Positions 19,066-28,046 of a stretch of 64,000 nt of DNA are shown piece after piece. Position numbers and translations under genes: made by a program. The DNA comes from Janthinobacterium sp. PAMC25594. GTDB lineage: Bacteria; Pseudomonadota; Gammaproteobacteria; Burkholderiales; Burkholderiaceae_D. The notes below the pieces were generated by a model. That model had not been told where the DNA came from, searched no databases, and saw only the letters and a program-made list of their open reading frames with translations. Within the stretch, counting starts at the first letter, position 1; every line of letters starts with the position of its first letter. The stretch lies in the NCBI RefSeq assembly GCF_019443505.1, contig NZ_CP080377.1, forward strand, positions 1,798,001 through 1,862,000. Reading direction: 5' to 3'.

Positions 19066-20467
19066 GCCAGGTCCGTATGCAGTAATGCATCAGGAGCAGG
19101 TCACGGCAATATCGCCCGATGCCGCGCACAGCGGCGTGCGCTTGGGGATGCGCATTGGGGGCGTGTCGGCCATCGCACCTGGTACGGTGATACTTGAGCG
19201 CAGCCTTGAGAAGGAGGCCTTGGCGCTGGACGCCATCGCGATGGCTCTGTTGCAGTACACCCCAGAGGTAACGCTTCAAGACGACTTCTCTATCCTGATG
19301 GATGTGAGCGCCAGCCTGCGTTTATTCAAAGGGCCACACGCCATCTGCGGGGCCATAGCTCGCAGTATTGCTGCGCTGGGTTTCACCGCGCGCCTTGGCG
19401 CAGCGCCTACCGCGCGAGGAGCATGGCTGCTTGCCAGGAGTTTTCGCCGCAAAGGTGCCGTGTTCCGCCGGCGCGCGCTAACTATGAAATCGCTGGAACG
19501 CATGCTCGACAGACTGCCGTGCGGATTGCTACCCGCCGCCGCCGCATACGACGAATGGCTGGCCGGCATTGGAGCCAAGAACCTCGGCGCATTGCAACGT
19601 CTGCCACGCCCAGGCCTACTTCGACGCACTAGCAAGGACCTGCTTGCGGACCTCGACCGAGCGTATGGCCAGGCGCCGGAGATGTTCGAGTGGATTAAAG
19701 TCCCATTGACGTTCTCAGAACGGGTTGAGACCTTCGACCGTATCGAACATGCTGATGCTCTGCTGCATGGCGCGACGCGACTTATCCTCCAACTCGTGGG
19801 TTGGCTGACGTCTCTCCAACAGGCGGTTCGTGTTTTCACCATTGTTTTGGAGCATGAGCGCGGGCGTGCGGCGATGCCTCCGACTGAACTCGAAATCGCG
19901 CTTGCGGAGCCAGCCTGGCACGAGGCCCACTTGGTGCGATTACTCAAGGAGCGCCTTGGCAAGGTTGAGCTCATCGCGCCCGTTATCGCATTGCGGCTGG
20001 ACGCGAAAAAAATCGAACCAATGCTTCCTCCTAACGAGTCCCTGTTCCCAGAGCCAGGTGGGTCGCCACAGGACTTCCATAGGCTGCTGGAGCTGCTTAC
20101 TGCACGCCTTGGGGCCGAGAACGTGCTGACGCCGGCCGCAATGCAGGATTACCGCCCCGAGGTCTGCAACGAATGGGTACCCCTTACGGAAAAATATCGC
20201 AAATTGGATGACGATGAAGTCCTGGAAGGACGCCCATTCTGGCTCCTGCCAAAACCGATTCCACTGTTGATGCGTGGCGAGCGGCCGTTCTACGGGAGCC
20301 CGTTGAAAATTATTCAAGGTCCGGAGCGTCTCGAGGCCGGATGGTGGAACGACCAAACGGCGGCGCGCGACTATTTCATTGCGCAGGGCACCGACGCGTC
20401 CTGCTACTGGGTCTATCTCGAACGGACGAAGGAGGCCCGCTGGTATCTGCACGGTCTATACGCCTGA
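18998..20467 (+). CDS. imuB: Y-family polymerase-like mutasome protein ImuB
   Basis: 489 residues. It has the DinB/UmuC fold, but the N-terminal catalytic motif is replaced (LLLSVYLPLLPLETLRPSW in place of an acidic DxD-type start), as expected for ImuB, which links ImuA, DnaE2 and the beta clamp rather than polymerising. The thumb/HhH region reads AAAYDEWLAGIGAKNLGALQ and the little-finger region follows near TFSERVETFDRIEHADALL. The imuA overlap and the 3-bp gap to dnaE2 make a tight operon. Confidence 0.93.
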   Translation: MKLLLSVYLPLLPLETLRPSWSEPGPYAVMHQEQVTAISPDAAHSGVRLGMRIGGVSAIAPGTVILERSLEKEALALDAIAMALLQYTPEVTLQDDFSILMDVSASLRLFKGPHAICGAIARSIAALGFTARLGAAPTARGAWLLARSFRRKGAVFRRRALTMKSLERMLDRLPCGLLPAAAAYDEWLAGIGAKNLGALQRLPRPGLLRRTSKDLLADLDRAYGQAPEMFEWIKVPLTFSERVETFDRIEHADALLHGATRLILQLVGWLTSLQQAVRVFTIVLEHERGRAAMPPTELEIALAEPAWHEAHLVRLLKERLGKVELIAPVIALRLDAKKIEPMLPPNESLFPEPGGSPQDFHRLLELLTARLGAENVLTPAAMQDYRPEVCNEWVPLTEKYRKLDDDEVLEGRPFWLLPKPIPLLMRGERPFYGSPLKIIQGPERLEAGWWNDQTAARDYFIAQGTDASCYWVYLERTKEARWYLHGLYA

Positions 20468-20470
20468 GCC

Positions 20471-23400
20471 ATGAACACCACTTCCCTCCCCTTGCCGGCC
20501 CCAGTACTACCCGACTATGCCGAGCTTCAGGTATTCAGCCACTACACTTTCCTGCGAGGCGCTTCGGCTCCTGAACAACTGGTCGCACGCGCCGCAAAAC
20601 TTGGATACGCTTCCATCGCGATTACGGATGAATGCACTTTGGCCGGCGTCGTCAAGGCCCACATCGCCGCCAAGGAGTTCGGAATCCATCTGGTCATCGG
20701 CAGTCAAATGACGGTGACTCCCGAGGATGGAAGTTCTCCTTTCGCTCTCATCATCCTGGCGACGAATAGAAATGGATACGGGAACCTCAGCGAACTGATT
20801 ACCGTCGCGCGGACTCGTACTGAAAAAGGTTCCTACCTAGTCCTGCCCCGCGATATCGCCTCGCCGGTTGGTGACCTGGTGCATTTGCGGAGCCTGCCAG
20901 ATTGTCAGTTCATTCTCGTGCCGAAATACAACGCCAGCTATGATGAGGTGGAACGCCAAGCTGCGTGGCTGATTCAATGTGTACCTGGTCGCGCCCGCAT
21001 CGCACTCACCTTGCACCACCGCGCCCAGGACGAAAAGCATCGGGCACTGGTGTCCGGTATATCCGAGGAATTCGGGATGCCCGTCGTCGCAACCGGTGAT
21101 GTCTGCATGCACGTCCGTTCATACAAGCCCCTTCAAGACACGATGACTGCAATCCGCCATGGCATACCGGTCGCACAATGCGGGTACCGGCTGGCGCCAA
21201 ACGCTGAGCAACATCTGCGTTCCCGAGTACGCCTGGGTAACCTCTACTCGCGGGAAGCGCTCGACGAATCGGTACGGGTCGCGCAGCTTTGTGAATTCTC
21301 ACTCGATGAGCTGCGATATGAATATCCGCAAGAATTGGTTCCTGACGGCGAAACGGCGACGTCGTACCTTCGCAGAGAGGCATACATTGGCGCGCACTGG
21401 CGTTTCCCGGCAGGTATCCCAGAGAACGTCCAGGCGCTACTGGAACGCGAGCTTGGCATCATCGCCGAACTCCAGTACGAATCGTATTTTCTAACGGTCT
21501 TCGATATCGTGCGGTTCGCCAGGTCGCAGCACATTCTCTGTCAGGGCCGTGGCTCGGCCGCAAATTCGGCTGTATGCTACTGTCTGGGCGTCACGGAAGT
21601 CGACCCATCGCGCGGCACGTTATTGTTTGAACGGTTCATCTCAAAGGAGAGAAACGAGCCGCCTGATATCGATATCGATTTCGAGCACCAGCGGCGCGAA
21701 GAGGTCATTCAGTACATTTACAAGAAATACGGTCGGATGCGTGCCGCCCTTACAGCCGTAGTCATTTCGTATCGACCGCGCAGCGTGCTACGCGATGTCG
21801 GAAAGGCCCTGGGCGTTGACCTCTCGGTCGTAGATAAGGTCGCGAAGGCCTCCCACGGTTGGGGTGGGAAATCGGACCTTCAAGAGCGCCTGGTCTCGTG
21901 CGGCTTCGACCCAAACTCACCCATCGCTGAGAAGTGGGCGGAGTTGGCCGACAGGTTAATGCGTTTCCCGCGCCACCTTTCACAGCATCCAGGCGGGTTC
22001 GTCATCTCCCACACCAAGTTGTCCAGGCTGGTGCCTATCGAAAACGCTGCGATGGCGGAACGTAGCATTATCCAGTGGGACAAGGACGACATCGATGCCG
22101 TCGGTCTCCTCAAGGTCGACGTACTCGCACTTGGGATGCTGTCGTGTATCCGGCGTGCACTTGACCTTGTATCGGAGCAGCGTGGAGCGCGGTTCGAGCT
22201 CGGCGACGTTCCGGCTGAAGACCCAGCCACATACGAGATGATTTGCCAGGCCGACACGGTAGGCGTATTCCAAATCGAGTCGCGCGCGCAGATGTCGATG
22301 CTACCGCGGCTTCAGCCCCGCACGTTTTACGACCTCGTCATTGAGGTTGCCATCATTCGTCCGGGCCCCATTCAGGGCGGGATGATTCATCCATTTCTAC
22401 GCCGCCGCCAGGGTATCGACCCGGTGTCGTATCCAAGTCCTGAAATCGAGTCAGTCCTTGAACGCACCTTGGGCATTCCGATTTTCCAGGAACAGGTCAT
22501 GCAAATCGCCATGGTTGCAGCAGGATTTTCACCTGGTGAAGCTGATGCATTGCGCAGAGCGATGGCGGCATGGAAGCGTAAAGGCGGTCTCGAGCAGTTT
22601 GAAGACAAGCTAATGCAGGGCATGGCGGAAAGGGGCTACACCGCTGAGTTCGCGACATCAATTATCGGCCAAATTAGAGGGTTCGCCGAGTACGGTTTCC
22701 CCGAGTCTCATGCTGCCTCTTTTGCACTTCTGGCGTATGCCTCGAGTTGGCTGAAGTGCCATGAGCCAGCAGCGTTCCTGACCGCGCTGCTGAACAGTCA
22801 GCCAATGGGGTTCTACTCGCGTTCCTCCCTCGTACAGGATGCTTGCCGCCACGGCGTGGAGGTGCGCCCTGTCGATGTGTCCGTTAGCAACTGGGATGCA
22901 CAGCTTGAATTCATTGCAAAAGGTTCGCAGCCGGCCGTTCGTCTGGGCCTCAACAACATCAAAGGCCTCGAGCAAGAGGCGGCCTGGCGCATTGAGGAGG
23001 CGCGCGCCATCCAGCAGTTCGAAACCACGGCCGACCTAGCATCACGGGCGAATCTGAATGCAGGCCACCTCAACGCACTGGCGAGCGCCAACGCCCTTGA
23101 ATCGCTCTCTGGCAACCGCCGCCAAGCATTGTGGGAAGCGGTAGCAAGCGTGCCTGACAAAGGGCTGCTACGGTCCGCCACGGTCGTTGAAGAGCCGGTC
23201 GAGATGGAAGCGCCGAGTGAAGCGGAAAACATCGTGGCCGACTACAGGCACCTGGGACTGACACTGGGGCGCCACCCGCTTGCACTCCTGCGCGCGCGAC
23301 TCGCTGCAATGAAGTTCCTACCTGCGGAAGTTTTGAACCAGTTTGACAATGGCAGGCTCGCACGTGGCTGCGGCATCGTCACGGTGCGCCAGCGGCCGGA

Positions 23401-23635
23401 GACCGCCAAGGGCGTGGTATTCGTGACCATTGAAGATGAGTCCGGCACCGTGAACGTCATTTGCTGGCCCAACCTTGTCGAGCAGCAGCGCAGGGAGCTG
23501 ATGGGTGCCAAGCTACTTGGCGTCTACGGTGTGTGGCAGTCTGAGCGCAACGTACGACACCTGGTTGCCAAGAGGCTTGTGGACCTGAGCCACATGCTCG
23601 GGGAGCTGGACACCAAATCTCGGAATTTTCATTGA
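20471..23635 (+). CDS. dnaE2: Error-prone DNA polymerase DnaE2 (ImuC)
   Basis: 1054-residue C-family polymerase, the length typical of DnaE2 rather than replicative DnaE1. It has an N-terminal PHP domain (ELQVFSHYTFLRGASAPEQL), the catalytic PPDIDIDFEH acidic motif, the GRGSAANSAVCYCLG signature, a helix-hairpin-helix region, and a C-terminal OB fold (GCGIVTVRQRPETAKGVVFV). With ImuA and ImuB it makes the damage-induced translesion polymerase complex. It is intact and under the upstream LexA box. In family members elsewhere the cassette also occurs on plasmids and islands. Confidence 0.95.
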   Translation: MNTTSLPLPAPVLPDYAELQVFSHYTFLRGASAPEQLVARAAKLGYASIAITDECTLAGVVKAHIAAKEFGIHLVIGSQMTVTPEDGSSPFALIILATNRNGYGNLSELITVARTRTEKGSYLVLPRDIASPVGDLVHLRSLPDCQFILVPKYNASYDEVERQAAWLIQCVPGRARIALTLHHRAQDEKHRALVSGISEEFGMPVVATGDVCMHVRSYKPLQDTMTAIRHGIPVAQCGYRLAPNAEQHLRSRVRLGNLYSREALDESVRVAQLCEFSLDELRYEYPQELVPDGETATSYLRREAYIGAHWRFPAGIPENVQALLERELGIIAELQYESYFLTVFDIVRFARSQHILCQGRGSAANSAVCYCLGVTEVDPSRGTLLFERFISKERNEPPDIDIDFEHQRREEVIQYIYKKYGRMRAALTAVVISYRPRSVLRDVGKALGVDLSVVDKVAKASHGWGGKSDLQERLVSCGFDPNSPIAEKWAELADRLMRFPRHLSQHPGGFVISHTKLSRLVPIENAAMAERSIIQWDKDDIDAVGLLKVDVLALGMLSCIRRALDLVSEQRGARFELGDVPAEDPATYEMICQADTVGVFQIESRAQMSMLPRLQPRTFYDLVIEVAIIRPGPIQGGMIHPFLRRRQGIDPVSYPSPEIESVLERTLGIPIFQEQVMQIAMVAAGFSPGEADALRRAMAAWKRKGGLEQFEDKLMQGMAERGYTAEFATSIIGQIRGFAEYGFPESHAASFALLAYASSWLKCHEPAAFLTALLNSQPMGFYSRSSLVQDACRHGVEVRPVDVSVSNWDAQLEFIAKGSQPAVRLGLNNIKGLEQEAAWRIEEARAIQQFETTADLASRANLNAGHLNALASANALESLSGNRRQALWEAVASVPDKGLLRSATVVEEPVEMEAPSEAENIVADYRHLGLTLGRHPLALLRARLAAMKFLPAEVLNQFDNGRLARGCGIVTVRQRPETAKGVVFVTIEDESGTVNVICWPNLVEQQRRELMGAKLLGVYGVWQSERNVRHLVAKRLVDLSHMLGELDTKSRNFH

Positions 23636-23689
23636 AAGCAAGGGGGTAATGGCGAAGTTCACGTACATAAATGACCTTCGCGAAGCGGC

Positions 23690-23715
23690 TGCTATCGCCC
23701 AAAAGCGGAAGTACA
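23690..23715. repeat. Partial copy of the palindromic repeat family
   Basis: ATCGCCCAAAAGCGGAAGT matches the right arm of the dispersed palindrome described at 24027-24084 and 48119-48174. It lies about 55 bp after dnaE2, inside a 23-codon frame (23649-23720, with a GGGGG-type leader) that I do not call as a gene. Confidence 0.4.
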
Positions 23716-23756
23716 AGTGAGCCGAAAACTCAGTATCTGGCGTTAAAGTCTCAAAG

Positions 23757-23915
23757 CTACTGTCCAGTCTTTTTCATTCGGTATGCAATGGCCGCATACA
23801 AAAAAGCGACTCCGGCCATTCCGGCTGACACGCCATATTGATGGCCAAGGCAGAGGCTAGCGCTGCTCAAACCAAAAATACCTGCAACGATTGCAATACC
23901 TTTTGATTTCTTCAT
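23757..23915 (-). CDS. Small membrane protein, 52 aa
   Basis: Short minus-strand frame from ATG at 23915 to TAG at 23757. It encodes MKKSKGIAIVAGIFGLSSAS, then LCLGHQYGVSAGMAGVAFLY and AAIAYRMKKTGQ: two hydrophobic segments split by a short polar turn, with lysines at both ends. This is a plausible two-helix hairpin protein or an export signal plus one helix. No clear ribosome binding site and no family recognised. Confidence 0.5.
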   Translation of the reverse strand: MKKSKGIAIVAGIFGLSSASLCLGHQYGVSAGMAGVAFLYAAIAYRMKKTGQ

Positions 23916-23948
23916 TTATCTAAATTTTTAGGAATAAAAATGACGGGG

Positions 23949-24084
23949 CTGCTTTTGGCCGCCAGCGACCCATGAGCATATCGAATTAGCAAGCGAGAAA
24001 AGGCACGCATTGTCACGAAAACGCGAATGGCTGCTTCTGGCCGGTTGCAGTCGTTGGCAGGTACCGCCCCAAAGCCGCCCTTCA
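23949..24084. repeat. Palindromic repeat pair, left of the GNAT gene
   Basis: Two linked units. CTGCTTTTGGCCG at 23949 starts a ~95-bp stretch that recurs at 24722-24818 on the other side of the GNAT gene, sharing GCATTGTCACG. The second unit, 24027-24084, is a full copy of the ~58-bp palindrome: left arm GGCTGCTTCTGGCCGG, middle TTGGCAGGTA, right arm CGCCCCAAAGCCGCCCTTC. Confidence 0.65.
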
Positions 24085-24128
24085 TGGTACTTTGACGACA
24101 TCAGCCTACGCTCGGATTGGCCTAAAAC

Positions 24129-24689
24129 TCAGCTCTGTGCAGGCACCGCAAAGTCTCTAGATAACAATCCATACACGTGTTGGTCAACAAATACCCCATT
24201 CAGAAATTCCTCCTGCCGCAAGACTCCTTCACGCACGAAACCTAATCGCTCTGCAACTCTTTTGCTAGCTTCATTCCCGGCAGCAAAACGGAGCTCAATT
24301 CTGTTTAATTTCAATTCTCCAAAGCAGTGGGCGAGGACGGTACGCACAGCTGAAGTAACAATACCTCTGCCTGAGAATGTTCGCGCGATGAAGTAGCCGA
24401 TTTTTGCCTTTCTGTCCCCTTCATCAATGTCTCTGAGCCGAATGGCACCGCATAGGGTGTCGTCTACGAAGATATGCCATTCAAATATTTCACTGGTGGA
24501 CGCTTGTTCGACGGCGGTCAAGAGATGCGTCCTGGCTACTTCAGCGGAAGACAAAGCTGATAAAGCAGGTAGATACTGAAAAAGGTACTCAGCATTTTGC
24601 TGCACCAGCAATGCCAGCGCCTCCGCATGTTCGACAACAACCGGAACGATAGAAATTCCCGTGTCCGACTTTAAGGGTATTAAATGCAT
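24129..24689 (-). CDS. GNAT N-acetyltransferase, RimJ/RimL type
   Basis: 186 residues. The acetyl-CoA pyrophosphate-binding loop is IARTFSGRGIVTSAVRTVL, followed by LNRIELRFAAGNEASKRVAERLGFVREG, the classic RimJ/RimL ending that places a strand-4 bulge and the late helix. Such enzymes acetylate ribosomal protein N-termini, antibiotics or small amines; the substrate here cannot be told. The gene is bracketed by direct copies of a ~95-bp repeat (23949 and 24722), like a movable single-gene unit. Confidence 0.88.
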   Translation of the reverse strand: MHLIPLKSDTGISIVPVVVEHAEALALLVQQNAEYLFQYLPALSALSSAEVARTHLLTAVEQASTSEIFEWHIFVDDTLCGAIRLRDIDEGDRKAKIGYFIARTFSGRGIVTSAVRTVLAHCFGELKLNRIELRFAAGNEASKRVAERLGFVREGVLRQEEFLNGVFVDQHVYGLLSRDFAVPAQS

Positions 24690-24721
24690 ATTTTGAGAAA
24701 TTTGAGGCTAAGGAGGGAGGT

Positions 24722-24835
24722 CTGCTATTGGCCGATAGCGGCACAAGAGCATAGCGGATTGCCAAGTAAAAATTCTCACACATTGTCACGCTGCGCCAAA
24801 TGGCCGCTTTTGGCCGTATCCGGCTGTCGCCATAC
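24722..24835. repeat. Palindromic repeat pair, right of the GNAT gene
   Basis: CTGCTATTGGCCGATAGCGG at 24722 followed by CATAGCGGATTGCC, then ACATTGTCACG and a second left arm ATGGCCGCTTTTGGCCG near 24800-24816. By eye about 70 percent matched to 23949-24045, in the same orientation, so the GNAT gene lies between direct repeats. Confidence 0.6.
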
Positions 24836-24917
24836 AATGTAGCATCTTGCTCGCTTAACGTCTTGCATCTTGTTGTGTGATGCTACACGCCTCTAGCTGC
24901 CGCCACCGTGCGGGCTT

Positions 24918-25631
24918 TCATCTTGCTGGCGCGGCAGCGGGAGAAAGGCCTGGAGACTTGGCGACGGCACCCGGTGTCGGTTGAACGGCCGTCGCCGGAG
25001 CAGCCGCCTTAGCTTCTCGTACACCAGCTGACGAGTAAACATAGATTGGTAGGCCGACCACAAGAATCGCCAGGACCGCAAACGAACCTACCAATGTGCA
25101 TTTGGTAGCGAGAAGAGAGTCTCTATACGCGCGCTCACCAAGCTTGACCGTTTCCCATTCGCTCTTCAGCACTCCCTCGGCATAGGACGCTGCCTTCTCC
25201 ACCGCAGCAATAGGCCCAGCCACGTCGCCATCTTTGTTGACTATATAACTCTGCTGCGCGCCCATCATTGAACTCAACAGGCGCAGCAACTCTTTGTGGT
25301 CATCTTGGGATGCATTTAGACGCAGCCGAATGCGGTGATAAGTTTCAGCTGCGTCATGGCGAACGACGGTAATTTTAGTTTTGTCAATACCGAATTTTTC
25401 AGTTTCGTCGCACTGCGGCGCTCGAAACTCCTGTACCGAACGCGCCAATGTCCTTGTATTTGAAAACAGCGCAGCTAGGTCGTCGCGCAATGCATTAATC
25501 CAGGCTTGGCGAAACTCCGAGACCTTTGTCTCCTTGGATGCAATGAGGTTTGCGCGTGCGATTCCACCTGCGACAATGGCAGCGGCAACAGTGCCGATAA
25601 CGGGTATGAGCGGAGTGACTTCAAAGGTCAT
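24918..25631 (-). CDS. Membrane protein of unknown function
   Basis: About 237 residues from the ATG at 25631 (MTFEVTPLIPVIGTVAAAIV); an upstream in-frame start would add 14 poorly hydrophobic residues. One transmembrane helix lies at the very N-terminus and another near residue 190 (CTLVGSFAVLAILVVGLPIYVY). Between them is a ~150-residue helical cytoplasmic or periplasmic region. The tail is Ala/Pro-rich and probably disordered. This 'helix, long helical domain, helix' plan is common among uncharacterised accessory proteins of islands. No catalytic motif seen. Confidence 0.7.
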   Translation of the reverse strand: MTFEVTPLIPVIGTVAAAIVAGGIARANLIASKETKVSEFRQAWINALRDDLAALFSNTRTLARSVQEFRAPQCDETEKFGIDKTKITVVRHDAAETYHRIRLRLNASQDDHKELLRLLSSMMGAQQSYIVNKDGDVAGPIAAVEKAASYAEGVLKSEWETVKLGERAYRDSLLATKCTLVGSFAVLAILVVGLPIYVYSSAGVREAKAAAPATAVQPTPGAVAKSPGLSPAAAPAR

Positions 25632-25954
25632 TTGTCTGGGGTAGCTGCGATGTGAACAACACGTTGTAATCAAGCACGCCGTATGCGAGCTCCTTTGTTT
25701 TCAGTCGGAGGTGTGGAGGGGTCTACTCGCACACGCCCGGCTCAATTGGTAATGTGCATCACCCCACCTCCGCTAAGACCTGAAGCATATGCACCTCTGA
25801 CATGCTGCGCAAGATATAGTATGCAAAGAATATCCGGCTCCGCATGCAATGTCCAGAAGTCAAATTTTCTATATTGACAATGAAAAAACGATGGACGCCC
25901 ATATTCCAAAATGCCGGATAAAATCAGACATCAGCTTTCAACCCGGAGAACGCC

Positions 25955-26617
25955 ATGTGCGTCAACTACGTAACTGTCTCACGGCAAGTGGCCTTCGACT
26001 TCTTTCGCACTTCCATGGAGGACAGCGACGATTGGCGTGATGAGCTGTACCAGGACTACGTTGGCCCAATCATCGTTCATGACCAGGCCGGCAATCGCAA
26101 AGGTCTGACTGGCACATACGGGTTCGTCCCCAAGCGGCACATGCCACCCGGCCAGCGCCTCACGACGATGAATGCCCGTGCGGAGACAGTTGGCCAACTG
26201 AGGACGTACAAGTCCGCTTGGGCCAAATCTCAACTTTGCCTCGTTCCAATGGTCCGCTTCTTCGAGCCAAACTGGGAACAATCAACGCATGTGCGATGGT
26301 CTATTGGAATGGCCACCGGCGAACCGTTTGCCGTCGCCGGCCTCTACCGGGAATGGGTCGAGGAGGAAGGGAAGAGAACATTTTCGTTCACCCAGCTGAC
26401 CATTAACGCCGACGACCATCCCTTCATGAGTCGCTTCCATCGCCCTGGAGAGGAGAAGCGTTCGTTAGTCATTGTCCCAACCAGCGAATACGACGAGTGG
26501 CTTGGTTGCAAAGACCCAGAACGCGCAAGGACATATCTTCAGCCGTATCCGGCCGACCTGATGTGCGGAGAGCCGGCACCGAAGATTCCAGGTGTCAAGC
26601 AACGTGAACTTTTTTAA
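25955..26617 (+). CDS. SOS-response-associated peptidase (SRAP/YedK, HMCES family)
   Basis: 220 residues beginning MCVNYVTV: Cys2 becomes N-terminal after Met removal and forms the thiazolidine crosslink with abasic sites in single-stranded DNA. Other family features are GFVPKRHMPP, the catalytic-glutamate region RFFEPNWEQ (canonical form AGLWE/GFYEW) and the late histidine in FMSRFHRPGEEKRSLVIV. It protects abasic sites during replication, which fits a region that also carries an error-prone polymerase cassette 2.3 kb away. I did not see a LexA box upstream, so shared regulation is unproven. Confidence 0.9.
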   Translation: MCVNYVTVSRQVAFDFFRTSMEDSDDWRDELYQDYVGPIIVHDQAGNRKGLTGTYGFVPKRHMPPGQRLTTMNARAETVGQLRTYKSAWAKSQLCLVPMVRFFEPNWEQSTHVRWSIGMATGEPFAVAGLYREWVEEEGKRTFSFTQLTINADDHPFMSRFHRPGEEKRSLVIVPTSEYDEWLGCKDPERARTYLQPYPADLMCGEPAPKIPGVKQRELF

Positions 26618-26667
26618 GCTGAAGGTTCTCGCCAAAAGTGGCGTAATGAGCAGATTCAAGTGCTATA

Positions 26668-26870
26668 TCATGGTGCAGCAATCATTGGAGGCATTGCTGG
26701 CGGTTTGCAGGGCAACTAGGTCGGTCATGGGAAGAGCCCCACCGCGAATACCGGCATTGGCGCGATAACAGGCGCAATGTTCGCTGAGCTACTATCGTCG
26801 CACCAAAACTACTACGCCCAGAATGTGCAATGTCGCAGCACCGCAATAGAACGCCTTTACGCAAGTTGCC
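26668..26870 (+). pseudogene. Degraded glycine-zipper gene fragment (relic 1)
   Basis: The DNA from CAATCATTGGAGGCATTGCT onward tracks the intact gene at 42037-42534: GCGCGATAACAGGCGCAATG is identical, and AATGTGCAATGTCGC corresponds to GTGTGCAACGCTGCC. The reading frame is destroyed by a stop (GGCAACTAGGTCGG where the intact gene has GGCAACCAGGTCGG) and by shifts. Both ends of the gene are missing. Confidence 0.75.
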
Positions 26871-26892
26871 GGCGCGCACACCGCCAGACCTC

Positions 26893-26924
26893 ACCTCCAC
26901 GTGCACACCGCCGTGGAGGTTTTT
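26893..26924 (+). terminator. Rho-independent terminator
   Basis: ACCTCCACG (26893-26901), a 10-base loop, CGTGGAGGT (26912-26920), then TTTT on the plus strand. It would stop transcription from the SRAP gene and the relic before the leftward-reading immunity gene. Confidence 0.75.
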
Positions 26925-26960
26925 CATGTCGGCTAGGGCCAATGCCCGCTGTTTAAACAG

Positions 26961-28037
26961 TCAGCGGAGAGTCGGAAGGATTGGTAGCTCAGTAAATTTC
27001 GGCTCGTCCAGTAGTTTAGCCTTGTACGCCATTAGCTCGTTGTCCTCGACATCGAATCGTTTCAGCCACTCATCCGCAGCCACGCCAATCAATCGAGGCT
27101 CAATCCCTGCGGATGCATAGTGCATTCCAATTTCCGTAGTCCTAATAGGTTTGAGGAGCATATTGGGAAGCACCAACCGCGCAGGCATCGGAAAGTCAGC
27201 AGGTGCGGCGTCGGGTTGGGGGCCGCCCTGTATGACGAGTCCAGTTCCATAGTCAAACAGGCCAAACCAGTCCATAGGTAATTCCGAACGAATGGTTGAT
27301 ATGCCTCCGACTTTTTCCACGTAATCATTGTCTATGGCCGTGAGCCAGCCTACGGTCTTAATGCCCAGGTCCGCAGTGGCTGCGCCGGCGACAAGATGGC
27401 CTGCATCAAACCCCTTGAACTTGGACGTCAGAAATATCTCAAATGCCTGGTTCTCGTCATAGCGAGCGGCTGACAGGATGAGACTGTAGCCGCCGTACCC
27501 GTGTACGGCACACAGGCGCCGTGCAAAGCTGACGAAGAGCTCCTGGAAAAGCCCAGGATTTTCTTCGCTAAACAAGATGGGAAGGCTAAACCGCAGCCCG
27601 CATAACCCCCAACCTCCCATCGCCGCTCGCCAGGCCTGAAGACCGACGACTTGAAACTCCCATGGACCGGCGTCCTGCGCCTTCACACCACTGGTGTAGT
27701 GAAAACTCACAGCATCGTTTACGTCCATACGTTCCAGCATTTTTTTCAGCGGTTTTGCCTCCACATAACTCATTTTCTCCGGGCCCTCTGGCGGTTCCTC
27801 CCGGTAGAGCCAAGTCAGCTCAGGTTTTGCCTTCGCCTGGAACTCTTCGAAACAAGCGCTGATGGCATCGCGGACGGCTGGCAGATGTGCATCCCTAAAG
27901 AAAAGGGTGCCGGCAATTGCCGGCACGCCGCCGACATAGTCCTGTGGCCCTTTCTTGGTAAGCAAGCCCCCAGGTACATTCATGGCCTCGGGGTGCTCGC
28001 GCATCAGTGTCTGCAGGTCAAATGGCAAGTCAGTCAT
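26961..28037 (-). CDS. DUF3396-family T6SS immunity protein
   Basis: 358 residues resembling the DUF3396 'type VI immunity' family (PWEFQVVGLQAWRAAMGGWG, then GLCGLRFSLPILFSEENPGL and YGGYSLILSAARYDENQAFE). These proteins accompany VRR-NUC-type nuclease effectors and protect the producing cell and its kin. It lies 9 bp downstream of the nuclease gene on the same strand, completing a PAAR-effector-immunity operon. No signal peptide, fitting neutralisation of a nuclease in the cytoplasm. Confidence 0.82.
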   Translation of the reverse strand: MTDLPFDLQTLMREHPEAMNVPGGLLTKKGPQDYVGGVPAIAGTLFFRDAHLPAVRDAISACFEEFQAKAKPELTWLYREEPPEGPEKMSYVEAKPLKKMLERMDVNDAVSFHYTSGVKAQDAGPWEFQVVGLQAWRAAMGGWGLCGLRFSLPILFSEENPGLFQELFVSFARRLCAVHGYGGYSLILSAARYDENQAFEIFLTSKFKGFDAGHLVAGAATADLGIKTVGWLTAIDNDYVEKVGGISTIRSELPMDWFGLFDYGTGLVIQGGPQPDAAPADFPMPARLVLPNMLLKPIRTTEIGMHYASAGIEPRLIGVAADEWLKRFDVEDNELMAYKAKLLDEPKFTELPILPTLR

Positions 28038-28046
28038 GTCAAATCC

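Noticed and set aside
23649..23720. 23-codon frame after dnaE2 with a GGGGG-type leader
   Set aside because: Too short to support and partly built from a palindromic repeat copy.
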